The position numbers and the translations under genes are program-made. Under the pieces are notes generated by a model. The model was not told the origin of the DNA, ran no database searches, and saw only the letters and a list, made by a program, of their open reading frames with translations. This document shows positions 7,576 through 16,492 of a DNA stretch of 64,000 bases, piece by piece; within the stretch, counting starts at the first letter, position 1; every line of letters starts with the position of its first letter. Source of the stretch: Proteobacteria bacterium SG_bin6 (lineage in GTDB: Bacteria; Pseudomonadota; Alphaproteobacteria; Sphingomonadales; Sphingomonadaceae); contig LWDJ01000049.1 of the NCBI GenBank assembly GCA_002083435.1, positions 1 to 64,000 on the forward strand, in the 5' to 3' direction.

Positions 7576-9036
7576 CTATTTGCCCGCCATTTCGCGCACC
7601 AGGATCATCCAGTGCTTGACCGTGTCGTCGAGTGCCGCGACCGGCAGCCGCTCGTCCTTGCCATGCGCGCGCAGATCGACGGGCACGCGCACCCACGCCC
7701 CGTTCGCGCCATAAATCGGCATCCCGGTGGTGCGGAACGGGCGTGCGTCGCTCGCCCCGGTCGACATTTCAGGGGTGATCGGCATCCCCGGATGCAGCGT
7801 GCGCACCGCCTTGGTGAAGGCCGCCGTCACATCGGGACGCAGCGGCGAGGCGAGCGAGGCGACATAGGGATCGTTGCGCGTCACCTTCACGCCCGGCCCG
7901 GCGATCCGCTGCAATTCGGCGAGCGTGTCATTGGGATCGACGCCGGGGAAGATGCGGCAATTGACCATCGCCCGCGCCAGCTGCGGCAGCGCGTTATCGG
8001 CATGGCCGGCGAACAGCCGCGTCGCGACGCAGCGGGTGCGGGTGAGGCCGGTTTCGCTCTCGTCCGCCTCGATCGCATCGGCGGCGGCGGCATCGTTGGG
8101 GTCCTTCAGCCAGCGCCGGATCGCCTCGGCGAGCGCGGGATCGGCCGATTGCGCGCGCACTGCGAAATAGGCGCGCGTCGTCTCGTTCTGCATCGGCGTG
8201 AAGCGATAGGCCTCCAGCCGCTCCAGCGCGTGCGCGAGTTCGTAGATCGCGTTGTCCTTGCGCGGCTTGGACGAGTGGCCACCGCGATTGGTGACGGTGA
8301 AGGTATAGCCGGCGAAAGTCTTTTCGGCGGTCTGGAGCGCGGCGGCGACCGGCTTGTCGTCAGGCGTCACCCCGATGCCGCCGCCATCGGCGTTCAGCCC
8401 CAGCTCGGGATTGCCCATCAGCGTGCGCCATTCGCGCGCGCCCTTCTCGGCGCCGATGCCGTTGGTTTCCTCGTCGCCGGTGAAGAACACGACGATGTCG
8501 CGCTGCGGTTTGAACCCGGCCGCCTTCAGCTGGATCAGCGCGCGCGACACGCCGGTGATCCCGTCCTTCATGTCGATCGTGCCGCGACCATAATAATAGC
8601 CGTCGCGCTCGGTAAGGACGAAGGGATCGGTGGTGGAATCCTCGCGCTTGGCCTCGACCACGTCCATATGGCCGAGCAGCATCAGCGGCGCCTTGGTCGC
8701 CTTGCCGGCGGCCGGCCAGCGCACCATCAGCGCGGCGGTCTTGTCCTTCTGGGTGCCGTCGGCGTTGGTGGTGTCATAGGGCAGTACGCGGACATCGGCT
8801 TCGGCGAAGCCCGCCTTGCGGAACTCGCTCGCCAGGTAATTGGCCATTTCCGGCACCTTACCGCGGCCGATCACGGTCGGGGTATTCACGATCGTCTGGA
8901 ACATCGCCTTGGTCGCGGCGCTGTCGGCGGCGGACATCGCCGGCGCCGCCTCCTCGCGCGCGGCGGCGCCGGCGGGGACGAGGGCGGCGGGCACGGCGAT
9001 CAGCGCCCCGGCGGCGAGCAGCAACGTCTTGGTCAT
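7576..9036 (-). CDS. exported M20-family zinc peptidase
   Basis: This is a 486-residue M20 metallopeptidase with an N-terminal signal peptide (TKTLLLAAGALIAVPAALVPAGAAA), so it probably acts in the periplasm. The metal site is seen in LLGHMDVVEA (His ligand and catalytic Asp), GRGTIDMKDG and FFTGDEETNG. The lid-domain motif GGHSSKPRKDNAIYELA is also present. Substrates are likely small peptides or amino-acid conjugates, but the sequence does not say which. The start at 9036 has GGGAGG 5-6 nt upstream. Confidence 0.9.
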   Translation of the reverse strand: MTKTLLLAAGALIAVPAALVPAGAAAREEAAPAMSAADSAATKAMFQTIVNTPTVIGRGKVPEMANYLASEFRKAGFAEADVRVLPYDTTNADGTQKDKTAALMVRWPAAGKATKAPLMLLGHMDVVEAKREDSTTDPFVLTERDGYYYGRGTIDMKDGITGVSRALIQLKAAGFKPQRDIVVFFTGDEETNGIGAEKGAREWRTLMGNPELGLNADGGGIGVTPDDKPVAAALQTAEKTFAGYTFTVTNRGGHSSKPRKDNAIYELAHALERLEAYRFTPMQNETTRAYFAVRAQSADPALAEAIRRWLKDPNDAAAADAIEADESETGLTRTRCVATRLFAGHADNALPQLARAMVNCRIFPGVDPNDTLAELQRIAGPGVKVTRNDPYVASLASPLRPDVTAAFTKAVRTLHPGMPITPEMSTGASDARPFRTTGMPIYGANGAWVRVPVDLRAHGKDERLPVAALDDTVKHWMILVREMAGK

Positions 9037-9053
9037 GGATCCCTCCCTTTTGA

Positions 9054-10172
9054 TCACAACCTAGCGACGCCGTGGCCGCGGGCAAGATAATCGTCGGACT
9101 GCATTTCCTGCAGCCGGCTGACCGTGCGCTCAAACTCGAACGCGCCGTCGCCCGCGACATAAAGCGCCTCGGGCCGGGCATCGGCGCCGGCGATCAGCTT
9201 CACATTATGTTCGTAGAGCGCGTCGATCAGCGTCACGAAGCGCGCCGCCTCGTTGCGGTTCTCCGGTCCCAGGCGCGGGACGCCGACCAGGATGACGGTG
9301 TGAAAGCGCCGCGCGACCGCCAGATAATCCGCCGCCCCGCGCGCCTCGGCGCACAGCTTCTTGAAGCTGAACACCGCAACGCCCTTCAGGCTCTTGGGCA
9401 CGTGGAGCGTGCGCGCGCCGGGCAGCACCTGCTCTTCGCTCGGCACATGGGCGCGGTCCTCGGGGGGATAGTCGGTAAGCGCGAAAAAGGCGGCGGAGAG
9501 CGCCTTGGTCGTCGCCTCGCCATTGGGGCTGTACCACAATTGCATCGCGCCGAGCCGGTCGCGCCGGTAATCGACGGGGCCATTGAGGCCGATCACCTCG
9601 CAGCGCTCCTCCAGCAGCGCGATGAAGGGCAGGAAATGCTCACGGTTGAGCCCGTCCTTATAAAGATCGCCCGGCGCGCGGTTGGAGGTCGCGACCACCG
9701 TCAGGCCGCGCGCCCACATCGCGGTGAACAGCCGCGACAGGATCATCGCGTCGGCCGAATTATTCACCACCAGCTCGTCGAAGGCGAGCAGGCGGCTTTC
9801 GCCGACCATCGCCTGCGCCACTGGCACGATCGGGTCGCCAGCTTCCTTCCTGCGCTCATCGGCGATGCGCGCGTGCACTTCGAGCATGAATTCGTGGAAA
9901 TGGACGCGGCGCTTGCGGCGAATGTTCAGGCAGCCGAAGAACAGGTCCATCAGCATCGATTTGCCGCGCCCTACCCCGCCCCACAGGTAAAGCCCGCGCG
10001 GCGACTCCGGCAGCCGGCCGAGCGCGCGCCACAGCACCGATCCGCGCCGCGGCGTCGCCTCCAGCGCGGTGGCGAGCGCGGCGAGGCGCAAGGCGGCGGC
10101 GGCCTGCTCGGGATCGGGGCGCAGTTCGCCGGCGGTTACCAGCGCGTGGTAGCGATCGAGGACGAAGGTCAT
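9054..10172 (-). CDS. zapE: AFG1/ZapE-family ATPase
   Basis: This is a 372-residue AAA-type ATPase of the AFG1/ZapE family, proposed to act in division-site or membrane-protein quality control. Walker A is GGVGRGKSMLMD and Walker B is LLAFDELVV, followed by family features FHEFMLEVHARI and DLYKDGLNREHFLPFI. The open frame extends 72 codons upstream. MTFVLDRYHALVTAG at 10172 is the conserved family start, and the upstream extension falls within a GC-rich inverted repeat, so it was trimmed. It lies 17 bp before the M20 peptidase start. Confidence 0.9.
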   Translation of the reverse strand: MTFVLDRYHALVTAGELRPDPEQAAAALRLAALATALEATPRRGSVLWRALGRLPESPRGLYLWGGVGRGKSMLMDLFFGCLNIRRKRRVHFHEFMLEVHARIADERRKEAGDPIVPVAQAMVGESRLLAFDELVVNNSADAMILSRLFTAMWARGLTVVATSNRAPGDLYKDGLNREHFLPFIALLEERCEVIGLNGPVDYRRDRLGAMQLWYSPNGEATTKALSAAFFALTDYPPEDRAHVPSEEQVLPGARTLHVPKSLKGVAVFSFKKLCAEARGAADYLAVARRFHTVILVGVPRLGPENRNEAARFVTLIDALYEHNVKLIAGADARPEALYVAGDGAFEFERTVSRLQEMQSDDYLARGHGVARL

Positions 10173-10245
10173 AAGTGCGCAACATTTGGCGGGATGGCGC
10201 GGATCACGGGGCCGGGCGGACCGAGGCGCCGCCCAGGCAACCCTC

Positions 10246-10325
10246 GTCGCCCCGGCCTTGAGCCGGGGCCCCGCTTCTTCTCCGGTCGCAAGGCAGCGGG
10301 GCCCCGGCTCGGGGGCCGGGGCGAC
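10246..10325. repeat. long GC-rich inverted repeat in an intergenic gap
   Basis: An arm of 30 nt at 10246-10275 is almost the exact reverse complement of 10295-10325, with a 19-nt spacer. Each arm also contains its own GCCCCGGC/GCCGGGGC hairpin. It fills most of the gap between the ATPase and thioesterase genes. It could form a cruciform or a strong RNA stem and may end thioesterase transcripts. No protein family is associated with it here. Confidence 0.7.
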
Positions 10326-10350
10326 GGCGAAAATGGGCTTACACCCGCGC

Positions 10351-10818
10351 TCAACGCGAGGGCTTCCGGATCGTGCCCGAAAAGGCAAGCACCGTCTCGC
10401 TCGGTTCGTCGACCGGCTGGACGATCAGCCCGCGCAGGAACAGCAGCCGGCCGGTCTCGCGCAGCAGCTCGACGCGCGCCTCGATCGGCGCTTCGATCTC
10501 GGCGCGACCGATGAACTGGGCGTTCAAGTCGAGCGTCACCGCCGTCCCCGCCTCGATCAGCCCGAAGCCGCGCGCCGCGGCGAAAATCGCCATGTCGACA
10601 AAGCCGAGCAGCGCCCCGCCATGTACCTTGCCCGACAGGTTCGCGTGGAGCGGGCGCGGCGTCATCCGTACGCGGGCGATGCCGTCTTCCACCTTCAGCA
10701 GGAACGGCCCGAACAGCGCGTTGAAGCGCGATCGGTCGGCCAGCTCCCACGTCATCCAGCCGGGATGATCGGGCGCTTCCAGATAGCGAAAGGCCGGAGC
10801 CGGCTGATCCCCGCCCAA
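10351..10818 (-). CDS. hotdog-fold thioesterase (PaaI-type)
   Basis: This is a single-hotdog acyl-CoA thioesterase of about 155 residues. The family signature GKVHGGALLGFVDMAIFAAARG contains the HGG and the helix-borne catalytic acid, followed by VTLDLNAQFIGRAEIEAPIEA. No ATG fits the expected N-terminus. The TTG at 10818, just past the sdhB stop, gives GGDQPAPAFRYLEAPDHPGW, which looks complete; the next ATG would lose about 20 residues. It follows sdhB directly on the same strand, suggesting co-transcription. The acyl substrate is unknown. Confidence 0.82.
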   Translation of the reverse strand: MGGDQPAPAFRYLEAPDHPGWMTWELADRSRFNALFGPFLLKVEDGIARVRMTPRPLHANLSGKVHGGALLGFVDMAIFAAARGFGLIEAGTAVTLDLNAQFIGRAEIEAPIEARVELLRETGRLLFLRGLIVQPVDEPSETVLAFSGTIRKPSR

Positions 10819-10819
10819 G

Positions 10820-11605
10820 TTACTGCGCGCGTTCGAACTGCAGCTTCTTGATCTCGGCGATCGCCTTGGCCGGATTGAGCCCCTTGGGGCAGACATTGGC
10901 GCAGTTCATGATCGTGTGGCAGCGATAGAGGCGGAACGGGTCTTCCAGCTCGTCGAGCCGCTCGCCGGTCATCTCGTCGCGGCTGTCGGCGAGCCAGCGA
11001 TAGGCCTGGAGCAGGATCGCCGGCCCCAGGAACTTGTCGCTGTTCCACCAATAGCTCGGGCAGCTGGTCGAGCAGCAGGCGCACAGGATGCACTCATAAA
11101 GACCGTCGAGCTTGGCGCGATCGTCGGGCGATTGCAGCCGCTCCTTGCCGGCGGGCGCCGGGGTCACCGTCTGCAGCCACGGCTTGATCGAGGCGTATTG
11201 CGCGTAGAAATGGGTGAAATCGGGGACGAGATCCTTGATCACGTCCATCGCCGGCAGCGGGGTGATGCGGATGTCGCCCTTGATGTCCTCGATCGCCGTC
11301 GTGCAGGCGAGGCCGTTCTTGCCGTCGATGTTCATCGAGCAGGAACCGCAAATCCCCTCGCGGCACGAGCGGCGGAACGTGAGCGTCGAATCCTGTTCGG
11401 CCTTCATCTTGATGAGCGCGTCGAGCACCATCGGGCCACATTCGTCGAGGTTCACCTCGAACGTGTCGTAGCGGGGATTCTCGCCGCTATCGGGATCGAA
11501 GCGATAGATTTTGAAGGTCTTGATGCGCTTGGCGTCGCCGGTCGCCTTATGGGTCTTGCCGTTGTTTTTGATCTTGCTGTTGGGGGGCAACAGGAACTCG
11601 GCCAT
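10820..11605 (-). CDS. sdhB: succinate dehydrogenase iron-sulfur subunit
   Basis: It passes electrons from SdhA flavin to ubiquinone at the membrane. All three cluster motifs are present in its 261 residues: the [2Fe-2S] set RSCREGICGSCSMNIDG, the CILCACCSTSCP set, and CANVCPKGLNP. A GTG at 11614 is in frame, but the ATG at 11605 has GAAGGTG at proper distance. sdhC, sdhD and sdhA are not beside it; the gene upstream is a divergent SDR. sdhB is therefore expressed apart from the other subunits, with only the thioesterase following it. Confidence 0.96.
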   Translation of the reverse strand: MAEFLLPPNSKIKNNGKTHKATGDAKRIKTFKIYRFDPDSGENPRYDTFEVNLDECGPMVLDALIKMKAEQDSTLTFRRSCREGICGSCSMNIDGKNGLACTTAIEDIKGDIRITPLPAMDVIKDLVPDFTHFYAQYASIKPWLQTVTPAPAGKERLQSPDDRAKLDGLYECILCACCSTSCPSYWWNSDKFLGPAILLQAYRWLADSRDEMTGERLDELEDPFRLYRCHTIMNCANVCPKGLNPAKAIAEIKKLQFERAQ

Positions 11606-11832
11606 CGCTTTCACCTTCTACATGCCGGCGCCGCGGGCGGTGCCGCCTGGGGAGCAGATACACAGCGCCCGCCCCCCTTTCAAACCCCGGGTTCAAAAAT
11701 CGCATGGGCTGGGTCGGCGCGGGGACGCGAGCCAGGCTTGGGCGTGGCCAAGCAATCCTTGGCCCCGGGCGATTGATCCTGACGCCGTCCACGCCAAACT
11801 GCGGCGGACCACGAAACGAGGAGGCGGTACTC

Positions 11833-12576
11833 ATGAGCAAGCGTCTGCAAGGCAAGAAGGCATTCGTAACGGGCGGATCGCGGGGCATCGGCGCGGCGAT
11901 CGCGCGACGGCTGGCGGCGGAAGGCGCCGATGTCGCGATCACCTTCGCCAGCAACCAGGCGGCCGCCGACGCGACCGTCGCCGCACTCACCGCCGAGGGC
12001 GGGCAGGGCTTCGCGCTCCAGGCCAACGCCGCTGATCCGCAAGCGGCGGCGGGCGCGGTGCGCAGCGCGGCCGAGCGGCTCGGTGGGCTCGACATTCTCG
12101 TCCACAATGCCGGCGTCGCCACCTTCGCGCCGATCGGCGAGGCGGGCTTCGACGAGTATCGCCGCCAGTTCGGGGTGAATGTCGACGGCATCTACGCCGC
12201 GACCGAAGCCGCCCTGCCCACGGTCCGCGACGGCGGGCGCATCCTGATCATCGGCAGCATCAACGCGCACTGGATGCCCTTCCCCGGCGGCGCGATCTAT
12301 GGCGCGACCAAGGCGGCGGTCGCGGGCCTGGCGCGCGGCTGGGCGCGCGATCTGGGTGGGCGCGGCATTCTGGTGAACGTGATCCAGCCGGGGCCGATCG
12401 ACACCGATCTCAACCCCGCGCAGGGTCCGTATGGCGCGGTGCTGGCGCCGTTGACCGCGCTCAAGCGCTACGGCACCGCCGACGAGGTCGCCGCGCTCGC
12501 CGCCTTCCTGGCGAGCGACGAGGCGAGCTACATCACCGGCGCGACAATCGACATCGACGGCGGCGCGGCGATCTGA
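11833..12576 (+). CDS. short-chain dehydrogenase/reductase
   Basis: This is a 247-residue classical SDR with the nucleotide motif TGGSRGIGAAIARRLA, the NAG motif HNAGVAT, and a Ser-Tyr-Lys site seen as GSIN then YGATKAA. The C-terminal ITGATIDIDGGAAI is typical. It resembles 3-oxoacyl-ACP-reductase-like SDRs, but the substrate cannot be read. It faces the next SDR tail to tail across a shared hairpin terminator. Confidence 0.85.
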   Translation: MSKRLQGKKAFVTGGSRGIGAAIARRLAAEGADVAITFASNQAAADATVAALTAEGGQGFALQANAADPQAAAGAVRSAAERLGGLDILVHNAGVATFAPIGEAGFDEYRRQFGVNVDGIYAATEAALPTVRDGGRILIIGSINAHWMPFPGGAIYGATKAAVAGLARGWARDLGGRGILVNVIQPGPIDTDLNPAQGPYGAVLAPLTALKRYGTADEVAALAAFLASDEASYITGATIDIDGGAAI

Positions 12577-12584
12577 GGCGACGC

Positions 12585-12611
12585 GGCGGGAGGGGCGCTA
12601 CCCCTCCCGCC
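12585..12611. terminator. bidirectional hairpin between two convergent SDR genes
   Basis: GGCGGGAGGGG and CCCCTCCCGCC are perfect 11-bp arms around the 5-nt loop CGCTA. The TAG stop of the minus-strand SDR lies partly in that loop, so the hairpin serves both convergent genes. There is no U-tract. Confidence 0.65.
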
Positions 12612-13392
12612 CCGGCCGGCGCGACAGGCCGACGTCGAGGTGCGCCCCCGCGTCGATCAGCAGCGTTTCGCCGGTGATCGCGCGCGCGGCGGGGTCGAGC
12701 AGGTGGACGATCGGCGCGGCCACCTCGTCCGGCCCGGTCGTCAGCGCCATCGGCGTGGCCGCGGCGATGCGCTCGTTCAATCGGGCGAAGCCTTCCGCCC
12801 CCAGCCGCTTCTCGAACCAGCCGGTGCCGACATAGCCCGGCGCCACCGCGTTCACCCGGATCGCCGGCGCGAGCGCGCGGGCGAGGCTTTGCGTCATCGT
12901 CAGCAGCGCGCCCTTGGATGCGGCATAGGCGACCGACGAGCCGATGCCGAACACCCCGGCGACCGAGGCGACATTCACCACCGCCCCCGCGTCGCCCGCG
13001 CGCAGATCGGCCTCGCACGCGCGGACCATCTGGAAGGCGGCGATCACGTTCAGCCGGTAGATGTCTATGAAATCGTCTCCCGAAAGCGCGCCCAGATCCT
13101 CGTGATTGGCGAATTTGGTGCGGCCGGCATTGTTGACCAGGAAGTCCACCTGCCCGAATGCGTCGCGCGCGGCGGCGGCGAGCGCGTGGCACGCGGTGTC
13201 GTCGACGATGTCTGCCCGCACCGCGATCGCGTTCCCCAGCTCGGCGGCGAGCGCCTCGGCCTCGTCGCGGCTATGGGCATAGTTGATCACGCAGCGAACG
13301 CCCTTCGCGCTCAGCCGACGCACCACCGCCGCGCCGATCCCGGTGCCGCCGCCGGTGACGATCGCGACCCGTCCGTCGAAATCCAAGCTCAT
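12598..13392 (-). CDS. short-chain dehydrogenase/reductase
   Basis: This is a 264-residue classical SDR: TGGGTGIGAAVVRRL for NAD(P), NNAGRTKF, then a Ser in VNVASVAGV and YAASKGALLTM for the YxxxK site. Its ATG overlaps the stop of the upstream GST (ATGA), so the two are coupled. The pair diverges from an acyl-CoA synthetase/thioesterase operon, which suggests a shared role in processing an acyl or aromatic compound. The substrate is unknown. Confidence 0.85.
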   Translation of the reverse strand: MSLDFDGRVAIVTGGGTGIGAAVVRRLSAKGVRCVINYAHSRDEAEALAAELGNAIAVRADIVDDTACHALAAAARDAFGQVDFLVNNAGRTKFANHEDLGALSGDDFIDIYRLNVIAAFQMVRACEADLRAGDAGAVVNVASVAGVFGIGSSVAYAASKGALLTMTQSLARALAPAIRVNAVAPGYVGTGWFEKRLGAEGFARLNERIAAATPMALTTGPDEVAAPIVHLLDPAARAITGETLLIDAGAHLDVGLSRRPGREG

Positions 13393-14003
13393 GCCACGGC
13401 GCTTGGCCGGGTGGAGACCCGCTCATACCAGGCGGCGAGCCCCGCCAGCTCCTGGGCCGGGCCAACGCCGACGAAGCGCGCGAAATCGACCATCGTCAGC
13501 AGCACGATGTCGGCCATGGTGTAATCGCGCCCCGCCAGGAACGGACGATCGCCCAGGATCGTGTCGAAATAGCCGAACGCGGCGGCCACTTTGGGCCGGT
13601 TGCTCTCGCCAAACTCGGTATATTGCGGCTGCACGACGCGCGCGGTGAAGGGATGGGTGTGCGCCCATACCATCGCCAGCGGGGTGCCGAGCCGGAATTC
13701 GGCGCGGCGGCACCACATATCGACCTCAGCGACGCCTTTCGGCCCCTTGCCGAACAGCGGCTTGTCGGGGTTGAGCGCTTCGAGAAAGCGGCAGATCGAC
13801 AGGCTCTCGGTGATCACCTCGCCGTCATCGAGCTGGAGCGCCGGAATCTGGCCGAGCGGGTTGACCGCCAGATATTCCGCCGAGCGGTGCTCGGCGTCCC
13901 GAATCGAGAGCTCGCGGGTGGGAATCTTCAGCCCTTTTTCGGCGAGATAGATGCGCACGCGGCGCGGATTGGGTGCCGGCGCGGGCGCGTCGAACAGCAG
14001 CAA
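13389..14003 (-). CDS. glutathione S-transferase family protein
   Basis: This is a 204-residue soluble GST. The thioredoxin-like N-domain reads LLLFDAPAPAPNPRRVRIYLAEKG, with the cis-Pro region NPLGQIPALQLDDG and ESLSICRFLEAL for the gamma-glutamyl site. The C-domain ends PAQELAGLAAWYERVSTRPSA. The start is a TTG at 14003 because AGGGAGGG lies 4-5 nt upstream and the N-terminal strand begins there; a longer frame to 14066 adds non-family residues. It is translationally coupled to the SDR. Confidence 0.87.
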   Translation of the reverse strand: MLLFDAPAPAPNPRRVRIYLAEKGLKIPTRELSIRDAEHRSAEYLAVNPLGQIPALQLDDGEVITESLSICRFLEALNPDKPLFGKGPKGVAEVDMWCRRAEFRLGTPLAMVWAHTHPFTARVVQPQYTEFGESNRPKVAAAFGYFDTILGDRPFLAGRDYTMADIVLLTMVDFARFVGVGPAQELAGLAAWYERVSTRPSAVA

Positions 14004-14086
14004 TTTTCCCTCCCTAGCGTTTTTCGAATATCGCGTATGGCAATTCCGACTTAGCTCGCCTAGCAATTTGCAAAACAGGGGACGCT

Positions 14087-15610
14087 ATGGACGCCGCCAC
14101 GACGCTTGCCCGTAGTTTCGCGACACTGCCCGAACTGGTGGCGCTTCATGCCCGGGAGCGGGGCGATAAGCCAGCGCTGATCGCCGATGGCGGTACGCTC
14201 GATTACGCCGGGCTCGATCGCGCGATGGACCGGGTGGCGGCGGCGCTCCAGCGCGATGGCCTCGCGCGCGGACAGGCGGTCGCGATCTGCGGCGCGGCGG
14301 GGCTCGATTATGTCGCGGTGTTCCTGGGGACGCTGCGGGCCGGCGGCGCCGTCGCCCCGCTCGCCCCCAGCGCCACCCCGGCGCAGCTCGCGGCAATGAT
14401 TGCCGATTCGGGCGCCGATCACGTGTTCGTCGATACTGCGTCCCGCCAGGCGCTCAGCGATCAGGCGATCGCGGCGCGGCTGATCGAGCTTGGCAGCCCC
14501 GAATATCGCGCCTGGCTCGCCGCCCCTGGCCACGCGCCGCACCCGGCGGAGATCGCGCCGGCCGACCCGTTCAACATCATCTATTCCTCGGGCACCACTG
14601 GCACGCCCAAGGGCATCGTCCAGAGCCACGCGATGCGCTGGGCGCACATCCATCGCAACGCCGGCGCGGGCTTTGGCGAGGCGGTGACGATGGTCGCGAC
14701 GCCGCTCTATTCGAACACCACTCTGGTCGTGTTCCTGCCGACGCTCGGCTGGGGCGGCACGGCGGTGGTGATGGCCAAGTTCGACGCGCGCCGCTTCCTC
14801 GAACTCGCGCAAAGCCACCGCGCGACACACACCATGCTCGTGCCGGTGCAATATCAGCGGCTGATGGCGGTGCCCGATTTCGACCGGTTCGACCTGTCGA
14901 GCTTTCGCCTGAAGACCTGCACCTCGGCTCCCTTCTCCGCCGCGCTGAAAGCGGAGGTGGTGCGGCGCTGGCCGGGTCTGCTGGTCGAATATTACGGCAT
15001 GACCGAAGGCGGCGGGACGACGATGCTCAACTGCACCGCGCACCCGACCAAGCTCCACACGGTCGGCGTGCCGGTCGAGGGGCACGACATCCGCCTGATC
15101 GACGAATCGGGGCGCGAGGTGCCGCCGGGCGGAACGGGCGAAGTGGTCGGCCGATCGCCGGCGATGATGAACGGTTATCACCGCCGCGAGGAAGCGACCC
15201 GCGCCACGGAATGGTTCGATGGCGAGGGCCGGCGCTTCATCCGCCACGGCGATCTCGGCCGGTTCGACGCGGACGGCTTTCTGGTGCTGATGGACCGCAA
15301 GAAGGACGTGATCATCTCTGGCGGGTTCAACATCTACCCGTCCGATCTGGAAGCGGTACTCGCGCGGCACCCGCAGATCGCCGAATGCGCGGTGGTGGGG
15401 GTGCCGAGCGCCGATTGGGGCGAAACCCCGGTCGGCTTTTTCGTCGCTGCGAGCCCCGCCGCCGATCCCGCTGCGATCCTCGCCTGGGCCAACGCGCAAC
15501 TGGGGCGCACCCAGCGGTTGCACGCGCTGCGCGTCGTCAGCGAACTGCCGCGTAGCGCGATCGGCAAGGTGCTGAAGCGCGACCTGCGCGACGCCTGGAG
15601 CCCCGCATGA
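14087..15610 (+). CDS. AMP-forming acyl-CoA synthetase / acid-CoA ligase
   Basis: This 507-residue ANL-superfamily enzyme activates a carboxylic acid to its acyl-AMP and then acyl-CoA. The P-loop is YSSGTTGTPKGIV, the adenine site YYGMTEGGG, the hinge region DRKKDVIISGGFNIYPSDLE, and the catalytic lysine is in RSAIGKVLKRDLR near the C-terminus. The missing insertions and the short length favour a medium-chain, aryl or branched acid over acetate. The downstream thioesterase overlaps it by 4 nt, so a ligase/thioesterase pair is made together. Confidence 0.9.
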   Translation: MDAATTLARSFATLPELVALHARERGDKPALIADGGTLDYAGLDRAMDRVAAALQRDGLARGQAVAICGAAGLDYVAVFLGTLRAGGAVAPLAPSATPAQLAAMIADSGADHVFVDTASRQALSDQAIAARLIELGSPEYRAWLAAPGHAPHPAEIAPADPFNIIYSSGTTGTPKGIVQSHAMRWAHIHRNAGAGFGEAVTMVATPLYSNTTLVVFLPTLGWGGTAVVMAKFDARRFLELAQSHRATHTMLVPVQYQRLMAVPDFDRFDLSSFRLKTCTSAPFSAALKAEVVRRWPGLLVEYYGMTEGGGTTMLNCTAHPTKLHTVGVPVEGHDIRLIDESGREVPPGGTGEVVGRSPAMMNGYHRREEATRATEWFDGEGRRFIRHGDLGRFDADGFLVLMDRKKDVIISGGFNIYPSDLEAVLARHPQIAECAVVGVPSADWGETPVGFFVAASPAADPAAILAWANAQLGRTQRLHALRVVSELPRSAIGKVLKRDLRDAWSPA

Positions 15611-16377
15611 CGACGCTCGCCGAAATCCTCGCCGATCGCACCCCGATCTGCGGCGGCTTCCAATGCCGCATCCCCGCCGACTGGATGCAGGGGCGCACCA
15701 GTTTTGGCGGACTGTCGAGCGCGATCGCGCTGCAAGCGGCGTTGCTCGCCGAACCCGATCTCCCGCCGCTCCGCTCGGCGCAAATCGCCTTTGTCGGACC
15801 ACTGGCGGGCGAGGTGAACGTCACGGCGCTGAAGCTGCGACGCGGCCGCAACGCCGCCTTCCTCCAGGCCGATATCACGAGCGAGGCGGGGATCGGCCTG
15901 CGCGCGAGCTTCGTGTTCATGGACGATCAGCCCTCGGCGGTGGACCTGGCGGCGCCGACCGTTGCGCATCGCCCGCCTCCCGAAGGCACCAAGCTGTGGA
16001 CCGGGCCGGCGGGCTTCTTCGCCGCCAATATGGAGTTTTACGATCCCAAATACCCCGGTCTCGCGCCAGCCGAACTGATGCGCTGGGGCCGGATGAAGGT
16101 ACATGAGGGGCTCGACCCGTTCATTCATGCGGTTACGATGGCCGACGCGCTGCCGCCGGCACCGATCCGGTTGCTCAACCCCAGCACCCCGCTCAGCTCG
16201 CTCACCTGGCAGATCAACCTGCTCACCCCCACCCCCGCCACCACCGATGGCTGGTGGCTGATCGGCGCCAAGGCCGATCACGCGCGCAGTGGCGGATCGA
16301 GCCAGGTGATGCGGCTGTGGAACGCGGACGGGGTACTGATCGCCGAGGGCATGCAGAGCGTGGCGCTGTTCGGATAG
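15607..16377 (+). CDS. acyl-CoA thioesterase family protein (double hotdog)
   Basis: This 256-residue protein has two hotdog halves, as in TesB-like and related thioesterases. The N-terminal half has FGGLSSAIALQAAL and FVGPLAGEVNV. The C-terminal half has PLSSLTWQINLL and WWLIGAKADHARSGGSSQVMRLWNADG, cut here only by my listing. Its ATG overlaps the acyl-CoA synthetase stop (ATGA). It likely hydrolyses the CoA ester made by its partner or a side product; the substrate is unknown. Confidence 0.82.
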   Translation: MTTLAEILADRTPICGGFQCRIPADWMQGRTSFGGLSSAIALQAALLAEPDLPPLRSAQIAFVGPLAGEVNVTALKLRRGRNAAFLQADITSEAGIGLRASFVFMDDQPSAVDLAAPTVAHRPPPEGTKLWTGPAGFFAANMEFYDPKYPGLAPAELMRWGRMKVHEGLDPFIHAVTMADALPPAPIRLLNPSTPLSSLTWQINLLTPTPATTDGWWLIGAKADHARSGGSSQVMRLWNADGVLIAEGMQSVALFG

Positions 16378-16396
16378 GATGCGCGCCACCGCGTAA

Positions 16397-16443
16397 CGAC
16401 AAATTGCGACAATATCGCCCGGCGGTGACACAGCGCGGCGACA
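16397..16443 (+). promoter_or_regulatory. tandem CGACA repeats upstream of the EF-hand gene
   Basis: CGACAA occurs at 16397 and again at 16407, exactly 10 bp apart, with related TGACA at 16426 and CGACA at 16439. Same-face direct repeats at one-turn spacing are the usual recognition pattern of OmpR-family regulators, and one is encoded downstream. The binding is inferred. Confidence 0.4.
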
Positions 16444-16492
16444 GCGCGGCGGCATCAGCGCGATAACAGGGATCTTCCTTGAAAGGATACCG

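Noticed and set aside
10172..10388. N-terminal extension of the ZapE-like ATPase
   Set aside because: The extra 72 codons lie in a GC-rich inverted repeat and do not resemble the family.
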